DNA of 64,000 nucleotides from Polymyxa betae. Taxonomy: Eukaryota > Endomyxa > Phytomyxea > Plasmodiophorida > Plasmodiophoridae. Where the stretch lies: NCBI GenBank assembly GCA_003693705.1, contig RBZT01000313.1:1-64000 (forward strand), written 5' to 3'. The notes beneath the pieces were generated by a model. That model worked only from the letters and a program-made list of their open reading frames with translations. It was not told where the DNA came from and did no database searches. Position numbers and translations under genes: made by a program. This document shows positions 55,669-64,000 of the stretch, one piece after another (position 1 is the first letter of the stretch; every line of letters starts with the position of its first letter).

Positions 55669-56565
55669 ATGGTTGCTGTGTTTAAGGTGCTATCTACTCC
55701 CACGCACTCATTTCTACAATCGGGGACGTCCAACATGATTCGATTCGGCAAGGACCGAAACGTTCTCAGCCGGATGTCAAAATTGCTTCAATCCGGTCAT
55801 GTCGACCAGGTTCCGATTTGGTATCAGGTCGCTCTACGTGTTCCGCCCAATATGCACTATCCTGTAATTCTATTCTAACCTTGCCAAGCTTCCAACCTAC
55901 CGAACTTAATCATTCTGCTGATCTGTGTAGATGATGAAACCACCAAAGCTGGCTTCCTCAACGGATCGCCTGAACCGTGTTTTCGATAAGGAGTTCATGA
56001 GGGTGTACAAGATGGACCCGAATCAATGTATTCTTCCCGATCGACCTGCTTATGATGAAAACAGCGGCGACAACTGCAATTATCGTGCTGAATTTGTTGA
56101 CAAATGGGCTAAGGTCTCAGCCAACGGTTTATCAACTGATCATTTTTGATTATGTTTTTAGGTGATGGAAGGACAACCCGAACTCAGTCTATCTTCCAGC
56201 TTCGATATAGTTGTCGAACAGATGAAGGATCGACTTGAGGAGTCGAAAGCCCGCCTTGTGATGCTCCTCAGGACTCAGATGGATCCCGAGAACAAATATG
56301 CTGGTCTGGGAGTCAAAGAAATCATGCGCCAAAAAGACTTGAATCGAATTGATGAAATTATTATCAAGCGTCGCAAACGCCTGGAGTACTTTCGATTTTC
56401 TTTAAATTCTCTTCTTTTCCTAACAATTCGCGTAGGACCATGATGGGCAGCGAAACTGTATCCTCTGATAAAGATTCAGCCCGCTTTTCACGGTCGATGT
56501 CGATCGTTGAAGCTGAAATCTTAAAGCGCCGGACTGCCGATAACTGGACAGACACCAAAGTCTAA
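55669..56565 (+). CDS. Mitochondrial small-subunit ribosomal protein mS23-like
   Basis: Four exons (introns 55864-55930, 56114-56161, 56386-56435) give 243 residues in closed frame. The opening LSRMSKLLQSGHVDQVPIWYQVALRVPP matches the mS23/Rsm25 lead (R-x-x-L-x-x-SG...P-x-WY-x-x-x-x-x-PP). Next come DKEFMRVYKMDP and EFVDKWAKVMEG, again in mS23 order. A helical middle and a Ser/Arg tail follow. It is basic overall. The call is good but rests on the first half only. Confidence 0.6.
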
Positions 56566-56859
56566 ACCAATAATTTGTGTAATGCAGCGGTACGCTTGAG
56601 GATTCAGAAATAAGTATTGAAGATAAGTAAATGATGACGTTGTCAGCGTGAAAGGTTTATGCATAATAGTTTGGTATAATGATGTCACCACTATTCACGA
56701 CTTAGTCCTGCCACCACTAGATACCATGAGCATCTTTTGGTTTTGACGCTTTAGATATTGTCAACAGCATCGTATGCATATACCGGGGCCGCGTATGCCC
56801 AAGGTTTTCTTTAGAATTATCGATTGCGAACAGTAATACTTTGGCCCTAGATACACAGG
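56566..56859. other. Convergent intergenic region
   Basis: Between the stops of the mS23-like gene and the MscS gene. The minus-strand frame 56717-56953 stays open but is not needed by the channel model. Confidence 0.4.
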
Positions 56860-59376
56860 CTATCTGAAGGAAACCGTTGGAGTTGAAGAAACGGTGAAGT
56901 TTCCGGCCTCGGCTGAGATCAGTTGGATTGGTTGCTTCGGCTGCATGTAGCATAGTCCAAGTTTCACCATTTTTTGGCAGATGTGACGTTTCAGTTCCAG
57001 ATCGGCTTCGCGGAATGCTGCACGCTCACGCCATTGCAACTTCGACTCGATGTACATTCTTAATGTGAAGCTATTCGACTGTAACAATGCATGTGAACTC
57101 AGCTATTCTATCACCGACTTTAGTAACATTACCTGTTTGATTTCTTTCATCACTATCGAAATCCGTGGTTTCCATTGTTCTGAGTGCCGACGGGTGTACG
57201 TTAAAATAGAGGCCCTCAGTCGTTCAATAGTATCAACGGACGTGGTTATAGACAATTCAGTCTCCACCAAACTGCAACTTGTTTCAGGGGAAAATTGTTT
57301 TGTTGGAAAGGCGACGGTTTGCTCTACCTGATAGCATTATCGACCGAGTACGACAGATTAATGATATCCATGTCACATAGCTTTTGATTAGACATGCGGA
57401 TGATTTGATTGGTTCGATTCTGCAATCTCGTCTCCAGCAGACCTACAACTGTTTGAAATTGCTGGGTGCTGTTGCCTGTTGTAACTTACTGATTTGTTTT
57501 ACGACATATAGTTCATTGTCGATAATGACTGAATCATTGACCTGAATGAGTAGTCATGATTATCAAACTTCACTCAATGTACAAGTCTTACCGTATAAGG
57601 GCGGGATCCAAACACAAAAATAATGCTCTCAACAATCCGGCTAATGGATTTGCTCATCGCAAATGAAAAGGAAAAGATAATCGTCGATAAGAGAACGATT
57701 ATGTCTTTCAAGTGATATCCAAATATATAAGCAACGAAAAACCCTGTACATATCCAGAACAAGCTGCAAATTGCAGTGTTAATGAGCGAGTAAATATTTG
57801 AAAAGTTGGTCAGCTTGTTCGTCAACACCGATCGAGATCTGTATATTCTATGGAAAGCGGCTTTGAAGTCGTCTCGTTCGATCCGCATTTTGGTCACAAC
57901 GCCGGGGTCAGAAGAAAACATAACGCGAAACGACTTCTTGGCTGCTTTCTTGTTATTATGGAATATCGATTCCCATGATTCGAATGTGATTATTTTTGAT
58001 TCCTGCTGCAGTAATATCTCGTCGTATATCACATTTGACATAAAATCAACCTATGACAACCGTTGAAGTGGAAACCCAGAAAACTATGACACCGACCTCT
58101 CTTTGAGACACGACTTCCACACGAGTATCTTGACTAAACCTCCATTGCTCCAACTTGTTCTGCTCCAATGGCAGAGACAACGGACCAGCCTTCATCCAAC
58201 TAAGTTTGGATATAAAGTTGGTCTTGAGCACATCGTTGAAACAACGAGCGAAAATATCCGAAGGCATCAAAGGATTCTGATAGCATAGCACATCGAGAAC
58301 GAAACGCTCGACGAAATATAACTCTTCTGCTTCAGGACCGAAAGAATTCCATGCGATTCGTTGTTCAAGAAGCTTCAAGAAAACATTTCGAATCATGACC
58401 AAGACGATGATATCCCAAATTGAACGACAAATCTTCTCAACCAATTCCGAACTAATCAACGGGGGACCGACATATCTACGTACGAAATAGTAAGATGAGA
58501 TTGCAATACAGATGATTGCTCGTACTGTTCCCACCACGAAGCTAAGAATATATTCAGAAATCCGAAGAAGAGGAAATTTCGCAGCCAAACAGAAGATGAT
58601 TGTACAGCAACGGCGACGATCCTGAGAGCTGATATTAACATTAACGTCATGCAAGGTGATCACCAAACGCCAACGTCATTACCATGGGGGATTGATTAAC
58701 GCGCATCGAATCAATCTTAAAAAGACCAGCTCGCTGGTGCTACACAGCAAATACAAACCGATTGCCATTCCCGGAACGGCAATCGGCATCCACAAAGTCT
58801 GATGCTGGAGCGGGCCTAAAAAATAATATGCCAATGCAGCTGCAGCAGATAGAGACATGCAGATCAGCAGAGCTAAATAATGCCGAAACCATTTACGTAG
58901 AGCTCGTCGGAATTGATGGAACCGGGATTTGTGCCTACCATCAACAAATGGGAGTGAGTTTCGGAACGTCTTTTTGCGAAAGAATTGCCCAGTATTGACG
59001 CTAGCCAATCGGACGGTTCTGTTCCTGTGTGCATGGTCAGTACACATCGCGTTGCAGTATCGGGGAAATTCAACCAGAATTGATCGTTCTCTTCCTGATC
59101 GCTCAGATCACCCTAGAACTAATTGAGATGATTGGACAAATATCCAGCGAGATTTCTCACCTGGGGGCTGTTTGACCTTTCCTGTTGATAATACGTATGA
59201 GGCTTGGAGTTCTCAATATCACTGCTCTGGTTCGGTCCGGGGATGGCAATGGTCGAATCGATTCCAACGAACACCTCCCGTAAAGAAGGCCGATTGCCAG
59301 AGATTTGATCATCAGGGGGCATCGCCGTGGTGAACGGATTCTCATTGTGATACAGCGGTTGTTTAGTTTGGGTCAT
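56860..59376 (-). CDS. MscS-family mechanosensitive ion channel
   Basis: Multi-exon gene from ATG 59376 to TAG 56860. A disordered N-terminus (MTQTKQPLYHNENPF...) precedes at least five membrane segments: LALLICMSLSAAAALAYYFLG, IAVPGMAIGLYLLCSTSELV, a pair at about 58480-58620, and ICSLFWICTGFFVAYIFGYH with IIVLLSTIIFSFSFAMSKSI. The last is the pore-helix region of fungal/plant MscS-like proteins, followed by the beta domain (VNDSVIIDNELYVVKQISLL) and a cytosolic tail ending QPIQLISAEAGNFTV. A charged segment before the pore (RIERDDFKAAFHR) sits where fungal Msy1/Msy2 channels have an EF-hand; no clean Ca-loop is visible. It should protect ER or plasma membrane from hypo-osmotic stretch. Confidence 0.78.
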
Positions 59377-59582
59377 TAGCTATCTGATAATGATATTGGA
59401 GGGTTTTAGGTTCCGAGATGGAACCTGCTTCATATCGGTATCGTAATTCTAAAGCAAGACCGACTAATCCCCATGGATTAATCCACTTTATGAAATGAAA
59501 CATAATCAATCATTGGGATTGATAGTTGAAGTTCTCTCTCTTGTTGTATTTTGCTATCTATCTCGAAAAGGCAGTTTGACAT

Positions 59583-60347
59583 TTAGCAAGCACACGAATC
59601 AGAATTGCTGCTGTCGCCATTGTCCAGGCTGACAGTGCCGGAAGTAATCGTTCGAACATCGCCAGTAAGTACTGGATTGTCCATGATCTTGAGGACCAGT
59701 TCTTCGAAGGCTGCCGAGACGCCCGTGTTTGTCTTGGCGCTGGTCTGGATGAATAACATCCCGTGTTCACGAGCGAATTCTCGCCCTTCTTCTGCTAACA
59801 CGACGCGTTCCGATTCTAGATCAATCTTGTTGCCGACCAACATTTTGACAGTTTGGTCGGATGTCGTATAGAGATCGACTTCTTTTATCCACTCCTTGAT
59901 GTTTTCAAATGTATCACGCCGAGTGACATCAAACTATGTCAAATAAGTGTCGAGAAGGGTCAGAATTGATGACCAACCACTAATATAATGCCTTGAGCGC
60001 CTCTGTAATATGCTGAAGTTAATGTTCTAAACCTTTCCTGCCCTAACATGTAGATTATTTCACTGTTGACGAGTCGAGATTGAAATAAACCTGCAGTGTC
60101 CCATAGTGTTAGTTTCACGATCTTGTCTCGAAGTTTTAAAACTTTTAGCTTCAAATCTACACCGATAGTTGACTTGACGGCTTCGTCAAATGAGTTGCTC
60201 GTGAAAGCAAGTAACAGATTAGTCTCTATAAATCACTTTCAATAATACGAACTTGGTCGCAACCAAATGCAACTAACTCCCAACAGCTGAATCTCCAACC
60301 AGCAAAAGCTTAAACAGATGATCGTAGCTAGTGGCTGGAGCCGACAT
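59583..60347 (-). CDS. Rab GTPase, Rab18-like
   Basis: Four exons; intron 1 is 60226-60277 and two more lie near 60005-60060 and 59935-59985. G-motifs: G1 GDSAVGKT across the first junction, switch [10 protein letters not shown]3 WDTAGQERF, G4 GNKIDLE, G5 TSAKT. The run [20 protein letters not shown] followed by AFEEL is close to Rab18, which works on ER contacts and lipid droplets. The C-terminus ends SCAC, a double-Cys prenylation signal for Rab geranylgeranyl transferase. Length is normal at about 200 residues. Confidence 0.88.
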
Positions 60348-61449
60348 TGCCAGCCACTAGACTGCCTGAGGTTGTCTCCGGTCGTGGATGACTCTATCAG
60401 GTAGATGAACGTCGCTTGATGAAGCGCAGCACGGCTATATCCTTGTTACTATAAGCTATATCCGATTATATGATAATATAACTGTATAATAATGACTACA
60501 TGATATATTCTAGAAATGAACGATTATGTGAATCGGTTGGACTATGTGCTAATCACACAGTATCGCGTCTTCATACTTGATAGAAACCAACCTACGAACG
60601 CATTCCTCGTAATGCTGCACAATACACTCCGAGAGTAGAGGATCACAGCGATACCTCTATCTATATTCAGGCTTGAGGTTCTGAATAGTTCTATGGTCAA
60701 ACTGGTTACTTAACAAATAAACAGAAGTCGTTGACGAAAACTGTTGCAAAACCGCATTCCTCTCTTAATCGTCTCTGCACGCATCCAGACATTGCACTTG
60801 ATGGTTAATAACGTATCACATGCATGTATATAGGTGCTTAAAACATGTTAATAGGCAGCTGTAAAAATATTAAATGAAACATTCATTCATGAAATTGATG
60901 AGGGGAAACACGATGCCATTCTGGTTCCAGTTAGAGCCGACATCATTTCTATATGTTCTGATTGCTGTCTGTTATACGCTTGATGACCTACCTGACCTAA
61001 CAAACGTGCAATGCATCTTCAATTATGAAAGAAAGTATTCAATGCACAAATAATCTGCTATTGATCCGGAAAAGCCTTCAATCCCTGATCACCAATCAGC
61101 ATCCGAAATTCGAGTTAAAGGCGCGCCAACACAATGTGACAGCGTTGCAGTCCAGCAAGGCTAGTTAAGAGACCTAAACAAACGTCAATGAATTGAATTA
61201 GACTATCAAGATCTCTTGAGGCCAGCCTATACAAATAGCGACCAAATTACTGCTCGGCGAGAATAGCTTCAAAGCAGCGATTGCTTCAAGTTTACGTCGA
61301 AATTGATTCATGTAATGCACCATATTTTAATATGCAGCTTTTCCAGTTCATCTTGGCTGTGATCAAGTTCATTGCGTTCTTTACGTGCCTTTTACATATA
61401 AGAAAATCGGAATAGAAACGTGACAATTTCCCTAATACGATAGGGTAGT
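60348..61449. other. Long intergenic region, no gene seen
   Basis: About 1.1 kb upstream of the Rab gene (-) and the EXD2-C gene (+). Only short ORFs (for example 61292-61480 minus) without family features. No tRNA-like cloverleaf or other RNA was recognised. Confidence 0.5.
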
Positions 61450-61613
61450 CTGTAATCGCCTTCTTTGATCCCTTTTTCATCTAAATGGCAATTTGGGCGA
61501 AAAGAGAGGTCGGATTCGACAAATCAGATAAGGACGCCTGTAATCGCCTCCTTTGATCCCTTTTTCATCTCAATGGCAATTTGGGCGAAAAAGAAAGCTC
61601 GGATTGAAAGATG
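61450..61613 (+). repeat. Tandem duplication, period 88, around a start codon
   Basis: Sequence from ctgtaatcgcc...ttgatccctttttcat through ATGGCAATTTGGGCGAAAA occurs at about 61450-61525 and again at 61538-61613 with few differences. The downstream copy supplies the start of the EXD2-C gene. The upstream copy's ATG (61484) begins a 23-codon ORF that ends at a TGA inside the second copy. Confidence 0.85.
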
Positions 61614-62663
61614 TGTAGAGTGTGGATATAGAGAGGGGGTTTGCGCAGAGATGTCAGAGCTGTCTGATGATCAATATAGTGATCTTGAATGGGTTGATGA
61701 TCATGCATTCCCGTTCATTAATCAGATCATTCAACCTACAACCAAGTCGGCTGGGTCTGGGAAGCGCTCCATGCAGTCGGTAGTTCGACCACGCCAGGGT
61801 CAGCTCTATGACAATTGTATCGTCGAATCGATGGAGGGCGTTCTGCTTTGTCGTATCTCTAGGAAACGCTGCCTATGGTACGTGAATCGTCAGCTAGCTG
61901 ACATCGTCCAGGATCATCCTGAGCTCATCATCCGGCTGAAATTCGTTGCTAAAGGAGGTATTAGGATTCTGTAATAAACAGGAGATTTCTTGATAAATGT
62001 TGTAGGACCCCGAGATGATGATCTTTTCCCATTATCAGCAAAACAGAACATCTGTGTTCGTTGTGGGCAACAAAACAATCTGCTCCGAGCCTATGTTGTT
62101 CCCCATTGTTATCGTCGTGAATTCCCCAAGAAGTTCTCTTCGCATCAATCACACGATATCACTCTGCTTTGTGTCTCGTGCTATGAAATTTGGGCCCAGG
62201 CCCATGCTGCCCTTCGAAATCAGATCTCTACCGAGTTTGTCGTTCCAATTGATGGTGTTCGTGTGGGTCAGGCACCTGACCAGAAACGCATTCAGATAGT
62301 GCAGACAGCGCGAACTTTGCTAAAATATCGAACAATCCCGCAAGATAAGAGGAAACAGCTTCTCAGGTATATATTGTAATCGATTTTAAACAAGAGGCTG
62401 GAATTAGCATGAATAGGACGGTTGCTGATTATAATGGATGGCAAGAGTTACCAAGTGACCAGATGCTCATCGACTTCGCTGATTCGGAAAGTACTGATGA
62501 TAATCGGCCGCTGATTCCGCATGGGCGATTAGTGATTCAAGCGGTAGCCGATCTGCCTGAATTTATCCGACGATGGCGAACCCATTTTGTGGAGAGTTTA
62601 CAGCCGAAATATCTGCCAGAACACTGGAATGTGGATTATGGTCTGACTGAAGAAACCCATTGA
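61573..62663 (+). CDS. Stand-alone EXD2 C-terminal-domain protein (HNH/zinc-type)
   Basis: Three exons (introns 61958-62005 and 62367-62416) give 330 residues in closed frame. From about residue 80 the protein follows the C-terminal half of animal EXD2: GQLYDNCIVESMEGVLLCRISRKRCLWYVNR, NICVRCGQQNNLLRAYVVPH with RREFP, SHQSHDITLLCVSCYEIW, then a tail IPHGRLVIQ...RWRTHFVESLQPKYLP. Two CxxC pairs with intervening His residues suggest a zinc/HNH-like site. The DEDD 3'-5' exonuclease domain that precedes this region in EXD2 is absent, and no second exonuclease gene lies nearby. An N-terminal CVECGYREGVC patch may be another metal site. Start at ATG 61573; a uORF precedes it. Confidence 0.7.
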
Positions 62664-62698
62664 CATATTGTATCAATAAATAATTTCGATTAAAAACA

Positions 62699-64000
62699 TT
62701 ATGACGACTTCACAGACCCGACAACGATGCGATGACGTAATTGAGCAATACGTAAAGACAAAGCCACATCCATCGAGAGGAATCGATTAGCAACACGATC
62801 ACAAATCTCGAAAGCATTCTAATGGACAGATGAGCAAGCAGGAAAATGACAGCAAATCGTTCCCGAACCTTCTGTTGTTTTGAGATATTGGTAAATAAGA
62901 TCTGTCGTTCAGCATCGATTTTGGCCTGAATGACGCCTTTCTGAATCAGCCTAACTAAGACCGATTGAATATTTTCAATAGACTAAACAGTCAGGTGAGT
63001 TGTTTCATCAAACAAGTTGCAGATGGAGCACCTCTTGAAAAGCAGAGCTCATCCGTTTCAGACAAATCGATTGATACGGCGAGATGTAAATACAAAAAGC
63101 CGATTCTTGAATAGCATCAAATGCCGCTCTGCTTACCGATCCTGTGAAACTCAGCGGTCAGTATCGGTCCAATCTGTCCCAATGAAAATGACACTTTTGA
63201 AGTATGGATCACCAACAAGATATGTATCTGCAATACGTTCCATATGGCGAAACGACGAGTGAAATTGCGAGTTGCATAAATCGACGAAGGCTTGCTTAGA
63301 ATCAGGACACAGATCCAGAGCCTATCAATATTGAAGATGGCAAAACAAGGGTAAACACGGCGCTGATTCCAACCGATTTGAAATGTTCATGGTTCAGTAA
63401 CTGTTTCAGTTGATTACGATTATGGCTGGCCAAGACACAGATCACCATATATCGAACTAGATCTATGGTACAAAACAATGGCGGGTAATCAGGAAATGAC
63501 CCGATCTATGCCGAAACAATTCATAAACATTGCCATGAAAATAAGAGAGCAGAATTACAGATAGAAGCGTTTCAGCAGCTTCATAAAACTGCATCTGTCT
63601 AATCTGAACAACGGCAAGGGCGCCTTTAAGGATGGCAACCTCAGATGGATGTTGTTCAGAGCCTATAGCAATGTGAACCTCAACGTACATGAGAAGTCAC
63701 ATGATCAACATACCTTTGTTGGAAATGGCGCGCACCACTTCAGGACGAACATGTTGAGCGACGTTTGAATGAGTCGAGTAGATGTTTTCAGCAACAACAG
63801 CAATAGATAATTTCAGCTTATCCAGAGGTTCAGATGTGAGCTCATTGATCTCTAGAAGCTTGATCAGAGACATCTTATGATCTCCAATTGTTTCAGATTG
63901 CAATCTTGAATGATTCCATAATGCATTCTAAACAGCGTAATTACAGGCTATACGGGCAGATAACGGTCAAAATACTCGAATTTTCTCAGGGTCTTGCGTG
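62699..64000 (-). CDS. CSN1: COP9 signalosome subunit 1 (CSN1/GPS1), 3' part
   Basis: The 5' end lies beyond the window. Exons in order: a TPR-like helical stretch (KLKLSIAVVAENIYSTHSNVAQHVRPEVVRAIS), then SEVAILKGALAVVQIRQMQFYEAAETLL, a PCI winged-helix ending IQSVLVRLIQKGVIQAKIDAERQILFT, and a final helix, EICDRVANRFLSMDVALSLRIAQLRHRIVVGS, before the stop at 62699. The PCI motif with I-x-A-x-I/V-D and the final R-x-x-x-L-R-x-x-x-x-R-x-x-I helix fit CSN1; the close relative Rpn7 is the main alternative. CSN removes NEDD8 from cullins, and a cullin-3 gene lies at 25658. The two stop codons of this gene and the EXD2-C gene are only 35 bp apart. Confidence 0.65.

Noticed and set aside
1-64000. 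CRISPR arrays, rRNA genes, prokaryotic operons
   Set aside because: No regularly spaced repeats or rRNA signatures were seen, and the pervasive spliceosomal introns exclude a prokaryotic source.

Overview
This window is nuclear DNA of a gene-dense eukaryote. Genes on both strands are cut by many very short introns, mostly 40-70 bp and almost all GT-AG. I spliced most genes by hand and used reading-frame closure as a check. Thirteen rebuilt coding sequences sum to exact multiples of three (histidine phosphatase, RRM protein, ASCC1, MIC10, ABHD protein, RPAC1, ArfGAP, GlyRS, diflavin reductase, solenoid protein, mS23-like protein, EXD2-C protein, PEX11). The gene set (peroxisomes, aerobic mitochondria, cullin and COP9 signalosome, a sphingomyelin/IPC-synthase-like enzyme, an EXD2-type domain) fits an opisthokont. 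A GCR1_C-type DNA-binding ORF at the left edge and TTAGGG-type motifs point weakly to an early-diverging fungus or a close relative. The lineage is inference only.

Layout. 1-1984: repeat-rich, with a GCR1_C ORF fragment and an inverted repeat. 1985-13700: secreted or membrane histidine phosphatase, an unresolved gene, PEX11 (-), a three-RRM RNA-binding protein, ASCC1-like protein, MIC10, a membrane-tethered ABHD4/5-type hydrolase, PUS1-type pseudouridine synthase (-), F1-ATPase inhibitor IF1 (-), and an unassigned small locus. 14324-23773: RNA polymerase I largest subunit (-), divergent across 116 bp from the AC40/RPAC1 subunit shared by Pol I and III (+), then a SMAP-type ArfGAP and an A20/AN1 zinc-finger protein (-). 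24908-25494: a decayed pogo/Tc1-like transposon with TIRs and a TA duplication. 25658-36955: cullin-3, DHX37/Dhr1 helicase, an orphan zinc-finger protein (-), MMS19 (-), ribosomal protein eL30. 37075-49103: DHYC palmitoyltransferase, a Tim44/mL45-like mitochondrial protein (-), an orphan membrane protein, a diflavin-reductase-like enzyme, glycyl-tRNA synthetase, a small TOM-like protein, an orphan helical solenoid, ATP12 (-). 49601-64000: glutaryl-CoA dehydrogenase (-), sphingomyelin/IPC-synthase-like enzyme, a coiled-coil protein (-), mS23-like protein, MscS-type channel (-), Rab18-like GTPase (-), a stand-alone EXD2 C-terminal-domain protein, and COP9 signalosome subunit 1 (-, cut by the window edge).

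Themes: ribosome production (Pol I A190 and AC40, DHX37, eL30), mitochondrial biogenesis and ATP synthase (MIC10, IF1, ATP12, mS23, Tim44/mL45-like), and cullin/COP9 control. I saw no rRNA, tRNA or CRISPR array. The most interesting items are the divergent Pol I subunit pair with a palindrome shared with the eL30 promoter, the stand-alone EXD2-C gene preceded by a duplication-derived uORF, a diflavin reductase whose FMN domain looks degenerate, an ABHD hydrolase with a multi-pass membrane N-terminus, and the decayed pogo-like element.
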